A DNA stretch of 64,000 nucleotides from Paracoccaceae bacterium (GTDB taxonomy: Bacteria; Pseudomonadota; Alphaproteobacteria; Rhodobacterales; Rhodobacteraceae): assembly GCA_030750975.1 (NCBI GenBank), contig JASMHC010000009.1, positions 1 through 64,000 of the forward strand, given 5' to 3'. Shown one piece after another: positions 6,983-15,478 of this stretch. The notes beneath the pieces were generated by a model that had not been told where the DNA came from, ran no database searches, and was given only the letters and a program-made list of their open reading frames with translations. The position numbers were made by a program, and so were the translations under genes. Within the stretch, counting starts at the first letter, position 1, and each line of letters begins with the position of its first letter.

Positions 6983-7702
6983 ATGAGTTTTGATTTGAAC
7001 GACGCCGGACCGCAAATGGCCCCGATGGGCGAGCTGATCCCCGATGGCACCTTTGCCAAGGTGATGATGAAACTCCGCCCCGGTGGTGCAAATGGCGCCA
7101 GTGAAATGGATGCGGGGCTCTTGAAGGCCTCGCCGCACAGCGATGCGAAGATGCTCGACTGTGAATTCACCGTGACCGAGGGACCCTATGCGCGGCGCAA
7201 GTTCTGGCAGAATTTCACCGTTGCGGGCGGCAAGCTCGACGAAAAAGGTCAATCGAAGGGCTGGAACATCTCGAAAAGCGCCTTCCGGGCGATGATCGAC
7301 AGTGCCCTTGGTCTCAAACCTGACGATTTGAGCGAGGCGACCCGTTCCAAGCGCGTGATCGCTGGGCTCAAGCAGCTTGATGGCATCACATTTGCCGCGC
7401 GGATCATGGTCGAGGCCCCGGACAACCCGAACTACCGCGACAGCAACAAGATCGCGAATGTGGTGCTGCCCAATGAGCCGACCTACGCCGCGATCATGCG
7501 CGGAGAAACCGTCTCGCCCGAGCCGGTCAATGCGCCGCCACGCAAATCACCAGCGGCGGTGCCGGCAGCCTGGAACGCACAAGCCCCTGCCCAGACGGGC
7601 TGGTCCAACGCGCCGCAGCAGGGCTCAGCCGCGCAAGCACAGCCTAGCGCGTCCACATCGGCGGCAACACCTGGGGGTGCTCCGGCCTGGTTGAACAGCT
7701 GA
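6983..7702 (+). CDS. DUF669-like / candidate single-strand DNA-binding partner (239 aa)
   Basis: The first about 165 residues look like a beta-barrel domain of the DUF669 type: IPDGTFAKVMM, LDCEFTVTEGPYARRKFWQNFTV, WNISKSAFRAMIDSALG. The last about 70 residues are a disordered Pro/Ala/Gln-rich tail ending in GAPAWLNS. An ordered OB-like core plus a flexible tail is the architecture of phage SSBs. The adjacent Sak4-like ATPase supports this reading, which remains inference. AGGAAAGGACAA gives the ribosome-binding site. Confidence 0.75.
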   Translation: MSFDLNDAGPQMAPMGELIPDGTFAKVMMKLRPGGANGASEMDAGLLKASPHSDAKMLDCEFTVTEGPYARRKFWQNFTVAGGKLDEKGQSKGWNISKSAFRAMIDSALGLKPDDLSEATRSKRVIAGLKQLDGITFAARIMVEAPDNPNYRDSNKIANVVLPNEPTYAAIMRGETVSPEPVNAPPRKSPAAVPAAWNAQAPAQTGWSNAPQQGSAAQAQPSASTSAATPGGAPAWLNS

Positions 7703-7706
7703 GCCC

Positions 7707-7934
7707 ATGACCCCGGATGAATGGCAGGCGCATGTCACGCGCGAAGCGGCAAAGGAGATCGGCAAATGGCTCGAGGCCCGCGGAAGATTGGATCGTCCCA
7801 TCGCAAGCCTGCGGCTCGCGGATCTCGACGCCATGGCCTCGGTGGCCATCAGCCGGTTCGTCGTTCTGGCCTCCGTCAAGATACGGGAGGAACCGGCGGC
7901 GCATCCGGAGCTCGAAAACCTGCTGATGGGGTGA
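7707..7934 (+). CDS. Small hypothetical protein (75 aa)
   Basis: A short, mainly helical protein: WQAHVTREAAKEIGKWLEAR, DLDAMASVAISRFVVLASVKI. It lies four bases after the OB-like gene and overlaps the zinc-finger gene by four bases (GTGA), so it is co-translated. I do not recognise the family. It could be an adaptor within the recombination module. Confidence 0.7.
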   Translation: MTPDEWQAHVTREAAKEIGKWLEARGRLDRPIASLRLADLDAMASVAISRFVVLASVKIREEPAAHPELENLLMG

Positions 7935-8359
7935 GCGGCGTCTCGGAAACCCTTCGGGGGAGGGTTTCCGCCGCGAACGAGCGGAGCCCAGGTGTCTGCG
8001 CGCTTTGCGCGCGAGAAGCCCAGGGCTTCGGCTTCTGCCTACGCCTCCAGTGGTCGCAGTTCCCGTTCCACAAATTCTGTTCGCGCCGGTGTCAGGACAT
8101 CGGCGCGGACCTCGCCAAGAGGAGCCACGGAATGATTGATAAAACAGCCCGCGAGGCACAGGCCATCCGCGATGCGCGCAAGGATTTTGCGGAAGCATTG
8201 ACGGCGCTTGGTTTGATGACCCCGTTTTTTGACCGCACAGCGGCCGAGATCGACCAGCTAATTGAAGCAGCGGTCACCGGCTACATCGAGAGCATGCAGA
8301 CCCAAGGCGCGCAGCCGGAACGCGATGGCCGCCTGCCTGAAGACCCTATTCCATTTTGA
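7931..8359 (+). CDS. DUF6511-like zinc-binding protein (142 aa)
   Basis: The start is GTG 7931, overlapping the previous stop. The zinc ribbon-like knuckle is CALC (Cys23, Cys26), Cys36 and CSRRC (Cys50, Cys54). The spacing around GFGFCLRLQ and FHKFCSRRCQD matches the DUF6511 pattern of Rhodobacteraceae phages. The C-terminal half is helical and has LTPFFDR-like character (GLMTPFFDRTAAEIDQLIEAAV). The function is unknown; the operon suggests DNA replication or recombination. Confidence 0.75.
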   Translation: MSGVSETLRGRVSAANERSPGVCALCAREAQGFGFCLRLQWSQFPFHKFCSRRCQDIGADLAKRSHGMIDKTAREAQAIRDARKDFAEALTALGLMTPFFDRTAAEIDQLIEAAVTGYIESMQTQGAQPERDGRLPEDPIPF

Positions 8360-8370
8360 GGTGTTCCCCC

Positions 8371-9168
8371 ATGATTGATCTGAACCATGGGTCTGGCGCG
8401 CAATACGCGACCGCGCGCCCCACGCCCGACATCACCACAGCTCTCAGCGATGCGATAGACATCGGCCTTGGCGCCCGACAGCGCAGCGAGCGTCCGCGTC
8501 GCTATGTCAGCTCTTCTGGTCTTGGCCGCGCCTGCCTGCGGCAGATTCAGTATGATTATCTGGCCGTGCCAAAAGACGAAGGTCAGGACTTCACGCCCAG
8601 AACCCTCCGTATTTTTGAGGCGGGACATCGCGGCGAGGATATGGTCGCCAGCTGGATGCGCCTGGCGGGGTTTGATCTGCGCACCGAGCGCGACGATGGT
8701 CGGCAGTTCGGCTTCACGGCTCTGGGCGGACGGTTCAAGGGCCATATTGATGGCTGCATCGTCAGTGGCCCGATCCAGATGTCCTATCCCGCACTTTGGG
8801 AAACCAAGGCGCTCGGGGCCTCGAGTTGGAAGGACACGGTCAAACGCGGGGTTATCGTTTCAAAGCCTGTCTACGCGGCGCAGATCGCGCTCTACCAAGC
8901 CTATCTGGAGCTGCCGAACCCGGCGCTCTTCACCGCGCTCAATCGCGACACGATGGAAATCTATGCGGAACTGGTGCCATTCGATGCAGCACTTGCCCAG
9001 CAGATGAGCGATCGCGCTGTCGCCGTGGTGCGGGCGTCGGATGCACAGGACTTGCTGCCGCGCGAGGCGGCCGAGCCGACCTCGGTTGTCTGCAAGGGTG
9101 GCATGGCTGCGGGCCATTGGCATCCACCCTGTGCCTGGGCTCAGCAGTGCTGGAGGGCGAAGTCATGA
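8371..9168 (+). CDS. Cas4/AddB-like PD-(D/E)XK nuclease with Fe-S cysteines
   Basis: A 265-residue RecB/YqaJ-class nuclease. The catalytic core is visible: Glu89 in GHRGED, Asp127 in GHIDG, the E-x-K pair Glu144-Lys146 in WETKAL, and motif-III Gln171 in YAAQIALYQAY. One cysteine lies upstream (Cys55 in GRACLRQ) and three lie at the C-terminus (Cys241, Cys254, Cys260). This is the layout of the 4Fe-4S clamp in Cas4 and AddB nucleases. It likely supplies 3'-overhang ends for the Sak4-like annealing system. GAGGTG precedes ATG 8371. Confidence 0.88.
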   Translation: MIDLNHGSGAQYATARPTPDITTALSDAIDIGLGARQRSERPRRYVSSSGLGRACLRQIQYDYLAVPKDEGQDFTPRTLRIFEAGHRGEDMVASWMRLAGFDLRTERDDGRQFGFTALGGRFKGHIDGCIVSGPIQMSYPALWETKALGASSWKDTVKRGVIVSKPVYAAQIALYQAYLELPNPALFTALNRDTMEIYAELVPFDAALAQQMSDRAVAVVRASDAQDLLPREAAEPTSVVCKGGMAAGHWHPPCAWAQQCWRAKS

Positions 9169-9911
9169 TCCCTCAGGCATATGAATTCAAGCGCATCGCG
9201 TCCCGGTTTCGGCAGATATCGACCTTCGGCTTTCTCTTTGAAGGCATCGAGACTGCGCCGGTCTATTATTTCGACGATCAGGAAAGCTTCGACAGCGACG
9301 AAGTCGGTGCACTGCGCACGCAAATCATTGCTGGACCGCTCCGGCTGCCGCACCCTTGCGTCGTTTTCGAGGTCAAGGACCGGGCACCGGAACGCGCCTC
9401 ACTGTTGGTCTATGCGCGTCAGTTTGACGATCGCGTCGAAGCAGCCTTTGTCTTCAAGGACCAGCGCAAGCGAAAATGGACGGATTGCCTGATCCACGCC
9501 GTCTTCTCCGAACCCGGGTTGGCCGAAGGATACCCGAACCCAAAGCTGGGCGAGGATGAGATCAGCATTTACGGCGAGGTTGCGACTGGCATCGTCTGGC
9601 GGGCCCTGAGCATCCTGTCTCAGGTGGCAGAGGTGAAGCCGCGAACCATCATGCCAGCTTTGCGCCGAAAATATTCGAAGGCAGGCGTTCGCGGCTGGAC
9701 CTGGCATCAAATCACGATCGATCCGGAGCGGCTGCGTGCGAAAAGCGCGCCGCAGGGCGGCACCCATGCCAGCCCGCGATGGCATATCCGCCGTGGCCAT
9801 TGGCGCCAACTCGCAGACGGCCGCCGTGTCTTTGTTCGCCAATGCCAGGTCGGCGACCCCGCACAGGGAGGCGTGGTCAAGGATTACATCGTAAAGGGAA
9901 CAGCCGCATGA
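9165..9911 (+). CDS. Conserved phage protein of unknown function (248 aa)
   Basis: The ATG at 9165 overlaps the nuclease stop and its own stop overlaps the helicase start, so it is locked into the operon. The C-terminus carries WHIRRGHWRQLADGRRVFVRQ and GVVKDYIV, a motif seen in phage hypothetical proteins of replication modules. The N-terminal part is mixed alpha/beta with no catalytic signature. It looks like an accessory DNA-binding or regulatory subunit, but that is a guess. Confidence 0.75.
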   Translation: MIPQAYEFKRIASRFRQISTFGFLFEGIETAPVYYFDDQESFDSDEVGALRTQIIAGPLRLPHPCVVFEVKDRAPERASLLVYARQFDDRVEAAFVFKDQRKRKWTDCLIHAVFSEPGLAEGYPNPKLGEDEISIYGEVATGIVWRALSILSQVAEVKPRTIMPALRRKYSKAGVRGWTWHQITIDPERLRAKSAPQGGTHASPRWHIRRGHWRQLADGRRVFVRQCQVGDPAQGGVVKDYIVKGTAA

Positions 9912-11227
9912 CCAGTTTCACGCCCTCCAATAGTCAGGCGGCTGCCATCCGCGCGATCAAGTCTTGGTTTGAAACCCGAACCCATGAGCAGCAGGTTTTC
10001 CGGCTTTTTGGCTACGCGGGAAGCGGAAAATCTACCGTGCTGAAGTTTGCACTTGATGAACTGGGCCTTTCGCCACACCGGAGCGCCCGCGAAGGCACCT
10101 GCGTGCCGGGCGTCGTCACCGCTACCTTCACAGGCAAGGCCGCGCTGGTCTTGAGTCGAAAGGGCACGCCTGCGCGCACCATTCACAGTCTGATTTATTC
10201 TGTGTCGGAGGCCACAGAAGAGGAAATCGCAGCGGTAGCGCAGAAAGTGCGCGAGGCAGAAATCAGCGTCAGATCTTTGTCCGGGTTCGATCGGACAGCG
10301 GCGGAGGCTGGAATTGAGGCAATGCGCCAGGCGCTATCGGCGATGAAAAAGCCCCGCTTTGCGCTGAACACACAAAGCGATGCCGCCGACGCCAAACTGA
10401 TCGTGCTTGATGAGGTGTCCATGGTGGGCGAGGAGATGGCGCGGGATTTGATGAGCTTCAAGAAACCCATCCTTGTGCTGGGTGATCCCGGTCAGCTTCC
10501 CCCGATCAAGGGAAACGGGGCGTTCACCAACGTCGCTCCGGATGTGATGTTGACCGAAATTCACCGACAGGCATCCGAGAGCGCCATCATCCGTCTGGCC
10601 ACCATGGCGCGCGAGGGCCAGCCGATTGGCTTCGGCAGCTATGACGACCATGTCGCCAAGATGCACAAGGCCGATATCACACCCGATCAGGCGCTACGCG
10701 GCGGGCAGCTGATTTGCGGCATGAACGCGACGCGGCTGCAGTTGAACAATGCCATGCGCGAGGCGGCCGGTCTGGCCGGTGGCGTCCTGCCGTCAGGAGC
10801 TGCCGAGAAGATCATCTGCCTGAAGAACCAGAATGACCTCGGGTTGATCAATGGCATGTTCCTAACGCTCGAAGAGATCGTGGACGAGGGCAGCCTCTAC
10901 TTCTCGGCCGTGGTGACGGACGAGGACGGCCGTGAGGTGGGAACGCCTCACCCCAATGGCAAACCTGGCCGTCTGCGCATCTACAAGGGACATTTTGAGG
11001 ACCATATCGATTTTGATCGCACGCGCCATGATCGGGATTGGAAGGAGAAAAAGCATCTGATCGAGGCGACGTTTGGTTGGGCGATCACCGCGCACAAGGC
11101 GCAAGGATCGCAGTGGGAGAATGTGATCGTCTGGGATGATGGGCTTGGTCGCAGCGAGCTTGACCGCCGCCGATGGCTCTACACCGCGATCACCCGCGCG
11201 GAGCGCGGCCTTGTGCTGCTTGCATGA
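9908..11227 (+). CDS. RecD/Dda-like SF1B DNA helicase
   Basis: A 439-residue helicase. Walker A is GYAGSGKST at residues 35-43. Motif Ia is TATFTGKAALVL, Walker B is LIVLDEVSMVG, motif III is GDPGQLPPI, and the C-terminal motifs are WAITAHKAQGSQW and LYTAITRAERGL. This is the RecD2/Dda set for 5'-3' unwinding. An insert of about 60 charged residues sits between motifs Ia and II (residues about 95-155). It overlaps the previous gene by four bases. It probably acts in replication restart or end processing with the nuclease. Confidence 0.92.
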   Translation: MTSFTPSNSQAAAIRAIKSWFETRTHEQQVFRLFGYAGSGKSTVLKFALDELGLSPHRSAREGTCVPGVVTATFTGKAALVLSRKGTPARTIHSLIYSVSEATEEEIAAVAQKVREAEISVRSLSGFDRTAAEAGIEAMRQALSAMKKPRFALNTQSDAADAKLIVLDEVSMVGEEMARDLMSFKKPILVLGDPGQLPPIKGNGAFTNVAPDVMLTEIHRQASESAIIRLATMAREGQPIGFGSYDDHVAKMHKADITPDQALRGGQLICGMNATRLQLNNAMREAAGLAGGVLPSGAAEKIICLKNQNDLGLINGMFLTLEEIVDEGSLYFSAVVTDEDGREVGTPHPNGKPGRLRIYKGHFEDHIDFDRTRHDRDWKEKKHLIEATFGWAITAHKAQGSQWENVIVWDDGLGRSELDRRRWLYTAITRAERGLVLLA

Positions 11228-11237
11228 GGTATGGCCC

Positions 11238-13802
11238 GTGATCGACCTCAACGATGTCTTCATCCCCACCGCCCGACATGACTTGACCGCTATCAAGGCG
11301 CGGCTCGCGGCCACGGCCCGCGATTGGCTGCCCCCTCTCTTCCCGGAGGCAAAGCTTACCCATGATAAACGCGCGATGCGGTGCGCCGACCTCTCCGGGC
11401 GCCGTTCCCGCGGTGAGGGCTCGTGTGTCATCCATCTTGATGGGCCCTATGCAGGCTGGGGCTTCGATTTTGCGACGGGCGAACGTGCGGGGCCAATCGA
11501 CATGATCTACCACGCCACGGGCATGAGCGAAGGGCGCCTCTTTGATGAGGCGGCCCGTCTGGCTCGCCTGGAGCGTGACTTGCCAGCACGACCGGCTTCG
11601 CCAGCGCGCCCTGATCACAGCCTTGAAATTCGCCGCATTCTGGACGGGTGCGTGCCTCTGGCCGGAAGCCTTGCCGAAACGTATCTCCAGTCGCGGGGGC
11701 TGAGAGATCCGGGCTCGCCGGATCTCCTGTTTCACCCTGACCTCACAGATTACGACAGTCGACGTGGCTGGCCCGGCATGGTGGCGATCCCGCGCCTGGC
11801 AAATGGTGATCCAGTCGGGGGCATCCATCGCACCTTCCTCATGGACGACGGAAGCGGCAAGGCACCTGCGGGCAAGAAGATGTTGGGCACGATCGCAGAA
11901 GCGGCGGTGCGGCTCTTTCCGCTGCCTGAAGATGGTCATCTGGGTGTGGCCGAGGGGATCGAGACGGCGCTCGCGGCTGCCGCGATCTTTGGAAAACCTG
12001 TGTGGGCGGCCTTATCGGCCGATGGCATAGCAAGGTTCAAATGGCCTCAGTGCACACGCCGCGTCACGATCTTTGCCGATGCGGGCGAGGTAGGGCGTCA
12101 GGCGGCCGCAACATTGTCAGACCGGTTGAACATGGCGGACATCCCAAACGAGGTGATTGCCCCGCTCCATGGCGATGATTTCAACGACGATCTTCTGCGG
12201 GGGGCCGTTAAGACGGATTACGGCAGTCAAATAACGACCCCCGAGGGCAAGCTCTTGCGCGATGACAGCGGCGTGACGAAGCCTGCCACAGATCTGGAGC
12301 CTGCCGCCGACGCGCTGGCCACCGCAACCGAGGGGCTCACCAATCCGCCCGATCTCGCCGAGTTGGGCACCCTTATGGGGCGCATCGTCAAGGCGCGGCT
12401 CGAGCCCATGGAAGAACGCCATGTGCTGTCGCTGATCAAGGCGCGCACCGGGATTGCAATGTCGATCCTAGATAAGCAACTCAGCGTTCTGCGCCGCCGT
12501 TTGAACAGCACCGGCGACCTTATGAAGCCCGCTGCCCGCCCGGCTTGGGCGAACCGGCTGCGCCTTGATCTTTCGGGAACGCCCGAGCGCAACGAGGCCA
12601 ATGTCATCATTGCGCTGAGCTCCGATCCGGCCTTTGCAGGCACTATCGCCTTTGATGACTTCCGCCAGGAGGTGGTCGTGTTGCAGCCAGTGCCTTGGGA
12701 TGAGCAGAACACGGACTATCCGCGGCCGTGGGAGGACAGCGACGACATCCGGCTGGCCGAATGGCTTCAGCACCGGGAAGTGAATGTTGCGCCCCTCGTT
12801 GTTGGCCGCTCGGTCGGCGCAGTCGCCCGCGACCACCGCATTCACCCGGTGCGCGCCTATCTCGACCACCTGCAATGGGACGGCACAGGTCGCCTCGAGA
12901 CCTGGGCCAGCCGCTACCTGGGCGCTGAGCCCACGGAATTGACCCATGCCATGGGAAGCCTGTGGCTGATATCTGCCATTGCGCGTGTCTATCGGCCGGG
13001 TGTGAAGGCCGACCACATGCTAATCCTCGAGGGCGAGCAGGGCGCGCGCAAATCCACAGCCCTCAAGATACTGGCAGGCGAGGACTGGTTCACGGACGAG
13101 TTGCCAGACCTCGGGTCCAAGGATGCAGCCATCCACATGCAAGGTGTCTGGATCGTCGAAATCGCGGAATTGGACGCCATCGGCCGCGCCGAGGTTTCGC
13201 GTATCAAGGCGTTCCTGACCCGCACCACGGACCGGTTCCGGCCACCCTATGGTCGCCACACGGTCGAGATCAAACGCCAATGCGTCTTTGCCGGCACGGT
13301 GAACCCGGACACTTATCTACGCGATGAAACCGGTAACCGCCGCTTTTGGCCAATCCGCTGCGGCGACATCGACATCGATGCTCTCGCGCGGGACCGGGAC
13401 CAGCTCTGGGCCGAGGCCGTGGCACGGTTCAAGGATGGCGCCATCTGGTGGATCGAGGACAAGGAGCTCCTGAAATCGGCGCGCGAAGAGCAGGACAAGC
13501 GATACCAGTCCGACGCGTGGGACGGGCTGATCGAGCACTGGCTGACGCACGAGCTTCGCGTTGTGGGGGATAGCTATTCATCCTTCGATCCGCCCCGTCG
13601 TGAGAGCGTTCTGCGCCACGAGCCGCTGCGAGATGTGTCCGTAGGTGAGATATTGGAAGAGGCCATAGGAGCTGAACCGGCGCGATGGTCGCGGACGGAT
13701 CAGATGCGGGTCTCTGGGTATCTCAAGAAGAAAGGCTGGGAGCGCTATCAGCGTCGCGAAGGTGGCGAACGCGAATGGCGATATCGCAGGCCAAACGAAT
13801 AG
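11238..13802 (+). CDS. Toprim + VapE-type primase-helicase (854 aa)
   Basis: The main replication protein. The N-terminal part (1-110) is a primase-like domain with GWGFDFATGERAGPIDM. A Toprim segment follows (about 235-300) with AEGIETALA at 238-246 and IFADAGEVG at about 278-286. The C-terminal half is a VapE/SF3-like ATPase with Walker A EGEQGARKST (598-607), WIVEIAELDAI, and CVFAGTVNPDTYLRDETGNRRFWP. The Toprim DxD pair reads DAG, so the second acidic residue is absent. GTG 11238 was chosen for GAGG eight bases upstream. An iteron-like array lies just downstream. Confidence 0.9.
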   Translation: MIDLNDVFIPTARHDLTAIKARLAATARDWLPPLFPEAKLTHDKRAMRCADLSGRRSRGEGSCVIHLDGPYAGWGFDFATGERAGPIDMIYHATGMSEGRLFDEAARLARLERDLPARPASPARPDHSLEIRRILDGCVPLAGSLAETYLQSRGLRDPGSPDLLFHPDLTDYDSRRGWPGMVAIPRLANGDPVGGIHRTFLMDDGSGKAPAGKKMLGTIAEAAVRLFPLPEDGHLGVAEGIETALAAAAIFGKPVWAALSADGIARFKWPQCTRRVTIFADAGEVGRQAAATLSDRLNMADIPNEVIAPLHGDDFNDDLLRGAVKTDYGSQITTPEGKLLRDDSGVTKPATDLEPAADALATATEGLTNPPDLAELGTLMGRIVKARLEPMEERHVLSLIKARTGIAMSILDKQLSVLRRRLNSTGDLMKPAARPAWANRLRLDLSGTPERNEANVIIALSSDPAFAGTIAFDDFRQEVVVLQPVPWDEQNTDYPRPWEDSDDIRLAEWLQHREVNVAPLVVGRSVGAVARDHRIHPVRAYLDHLQWDGTGRLETWASRYLGAEPTELTHAMGSLWLISAIARVYRPGVKADHMLILEGEQGARKSTALKILAGEDWFTDELPDLGSKDAAIHMQGVWIVEIAELDAIGRAEVSRIKAFLTRTTDRFRPPYGRHTVEIKRQCVFAGTVNPDTYLRDETGNRRFWPIRCGDIDIDALARDRDQLWAEAVARFKDGAIWWIEDKELLKSAREEQDKRYQSDAWDGLIEHWLTHELRVVGDSYSSFDPPRRESVLRHEPLRDVSVGEILEEAIGAEPARWSRTDQMRVSGYLKKKGWERYQRREGGEREWRYRRPNE

Positions 13803-13830
13803 CGCCGTCAACAAAACACACCACCATTGT

Positions 13831-13841
13831 GGGGGGGGGGG
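13831..13841 (+). repeat. Homopolymer tract of 11 G
   Basis: Eleven consecutive G lie 29 bases after the primase-helicase stop, partly inside the following terminator stem. An identical 11-G tract occurs at 23147-23157. Such runs are prone to slippage and to sequencing error. Confidence 0.9.
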
Positions 13842-13868
13842 CGTCCAGGCCGGGCGCCCCTTTATTTT
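13838..13868 (+). terminator. Rho-independent terminator after the primase-helicase
   Basis: GGGGCG (13838-13843) pairs with CGCCCC (13855-13860) across an 11-base loop and is followed by TTTATTTT. It ends the long early transcript immediately before the iteron-like array. Confidence 0.7.
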
Positions 13869-14132
13869 GTCACCAACCTGCGCATGTCACCAACCCCGCC
13901 GAAGGATGGTGACGGAAAAAATGGTTTAGAAACAATGCTGTCACCAACGTCACCAACCTAACGGCGATCTTCTACTCTTATCCATATATGCGTGTATTTT
14001 CCCCTCCCGAACCCATCTTCATATACATACAAAGTATTTGGTTGGTGACGTTGGTGACGTTGGTGACAGCGTTGTTTTTGTTGAGATATTCCTGTCACCA
14101 ACCCCCTGAGAGGTTGGTGACAGGTTGGTGAC
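13869..14132. repeat. Iteron-like array of GTCACCAAC; candidate phage origin
   Basis: Ten perfect copies of the 9-mer GTCACCAAC occur in 264 bases. Plus orientation: 13869, 13886, 13940, 13949, 14094. Minus orientation (GTTGGTGAC): 14041, 14050, 14059, 14113, 14124. One degenerate copy lies at 13905. Copies at 13940/13949 and 14041/14050/14059 are head-to-tail with a 9-base period. The two halves face each other across an AT-richer core (about 13965-14040) containing TATCCATATATG and ATATACATAC. The array follows the primase-helicase gene directly. Together these suggest a replication origin with initiator sites, though an operator array is possible. The remaining intergenic bases to 14240 hold nothing else obvious. 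Confidence 0.75.
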
Positions 14133-14240
14133 AGGCAGTGCAGACCTGACCACCGCGATTTTTCTTGTTCCCCAGAGTCTGGCGGGGTATTTTCGCGCTG
14201 ACCAAAGCCGAAGGCACACTCGAATACGTGAGCCTTCACA

Positions 14241-14762
14241 ATGAACACAAATGAACTGATCTCGCCCCCGACGCTGCCTGAGACTTTTGGCGGCGCAAAG
14301 ACCATCCTTGCCCTTGATCTCGGCACGACAACCGGCTGGGCGATCCGCGGCTTCGATGGCCTCATCACTAGCGGCACCGTCAGTTTCAAGCCTGGCCGCT
14401 ACGATGGCGGCGGCATGCGCTACCTGCGCTTCACGAACTGGCTGTCCGAGATGGATCGCCTGCCCGGTCCGATTGAGGCAATCTACTTCGAAGAGGTCCG
14501 TCGGCACGCAGGCACTGACGCAGCCCACGTCTACGGTGGTCTGATGGCCACGCTGACAGCTTGGGCAGAGCTGCGGGGGGTGCCCTACCAGGGCGTCCCG
14601 GTGGGGACCATCAAGCGTCACGCCACCGGCCACGGCAATGCGAACAAGCAGGCCATGATCGATGCCGCCCGCAAGCACGGTTTCAGCCCAGCGGATGACA
14701 ACGAGGCGGATGCCATCGCCATCCTACTCTGGGCGATTGAGACGCAGGGAGGGCTGACCTGA
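14241..14762 (+). CDS. RuvC-like Holliday-junction resolvase
   Basis: A 173-residue RNase H-fold nuclease. Asp26 in LALDLGTTTGWA, Glu84/Glu85 in IYFEEVRRH, and Asp152/153 with Asp157 in ADDNEADAIAIL give the four-acid active site of RuvC-type resolvases. Phage versions of this kind resolve recombination or replication intermediates and trim branches before packaging. It follows the iteron region and heads a three-gene unit ending at 15386. Confidence 0.88.
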   Translation: MNTNELISPPTLPETFGGAKTILALDLGTTTGWAIRGFDGLITSGTVSFKPGRYDGGGMRYLRFTNWLSEMDRLPGPIEAIYFEEVRRHAGTDAAHVYGGLMATLTAWAELRGVPYQGVPVGTIKRHATGHGNANKQAMIDAARKHGFSPADDNEADAIAILLWAIETQGGLT

Positions 14763-14971
14763 TGGGCATGCGGTTCACCCCCAAGGGTTACGGCGGCAAT
14801 CGCCGTGACCCTGAACAGGTCAAGCGCGATGGTTGGCATGAGCAGCACATGCTGGCAGTCTCGCTCGACGATCATCGGCTCACCTGGCCGGAACGTGAAC
14901 TGGTTCGCCAGCTGGGCGAGAAGCTTTACGGCAAGCTGCCAGCCGTGAGGGAGGTTCGTCATGGCCGATAA
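14762..14971 (+). CDS. Small hypothetical protein (69 aa)
   Basis: It starts inside the resolvase stop (TGATG) and its end overlaps the next start by 11 bases. It is basic and contains MRFTPKGYGGNRRDPEQVKRDGW and LTWPERELVRQLGEKLYG. No known family is recognised. The tight packing argues that it is a real late-early gene. Confidence 0.65.
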   Translation: MGMRFTPKGYGGNRRDPEQVKRDGWHEQHMLAVSLDDHRLTWPERELVRQLGEKLYGKLPAVREVRHGR

Positions 14972-15386
14972 CTGGACACGGGCAATGGTAGCCGACCGGC
15001 TGGACCTCGCGGCAGACGTCATGCGCTCCATGCCGCCGGTCCGCCCACAGGGTTACGTCAGCGCTTGGCCGGAATACGTTTCCACCTTCGCGGATCAAGT
15101 CGAGCAAGAGCCAAGGATGAAAAAGCCGCTGCCATCGCCGCGGATGATCACGCAGGCCGATGAGGCGATGCTTTGGCTGCGGTGGGTTGACAAGGACATC
15201 GGCCAGATCCTCTGGGCGCGCGCTAATCGCAAGCCATGGAAGCGGATTAGCTGGCATCAGGGCATCAGCCGCTCTGCTGCAAACCGGCGGCACGAATACG
15301 GGCTGGCTGTGATCGTCTGGAAACTCAACGGCAGGACCGTGCCGCGCAAGCGGTCGATGGAGTTCGTGATTGAGCAGACGGTGTGA
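14961..15386 (+). CDS. DUF6362-like protein (141 aa)
   Basis: The segment ADEAMLWLRWVDKDIGQILWARANRKPWKRISWHQG followed by SRSAANRRHEYGLAVIVWKLNG is characteristic of DUF6362. It has the look of a helix-turn-helix of the sigma-like or terminase-small type (recognition helix around residues 95-115). A function as late-gene regulator is possible but unproven. It ends the replication unit. Confidence 0.75.
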   Translation: MADNWTRAMVADRLDLAADVMRSMPPVRPQGYVSAWPEYVSTFADQVEQEPRMKKPLPSPRMITQADEAMLWLRWVDKDIGQILWARANRKPWKRISWHQGISRSAANRRHEYGLAVIVWKLNGRTVPRKRSMEFVIEQTV

Positions 15387-15423
15387 TGCTGGGCGCTGTG
15401 CTGGCCTGGCGCGGCGCCTGACC

Positions 15424-15453
15424 TTGCATCCATCGCCCAAAACACGTATATAC
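15424..15453 (+). promoter_or_regulatory. Promoter and palindrome of the AbrB-Doc module
   Basis: TTGCAT (15424-15429), a 17-base spacer and TATATA (15447-15452) make a good sigma70-type promoter. The -10 lies inside the palindrome GTATATAC (15446-15453), a natural site for autoregulation by the AbrB-type antitoxin. GAGGAGG precedes the antitoxin ATG. Confidence 0.65.
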
Positions 15454-15478
15454 CGATGTATTCACGAGGAGGCCTGTC

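Noticed and set aside
13831-14240. CRISPR array
   Set aside because: The 9-bp repeats are too short, occur in both orientations and have irregular or zero spacers; no cas genes are present. Cas4-like residues in the nuclease at 8371 belong to a phage recombination operon.
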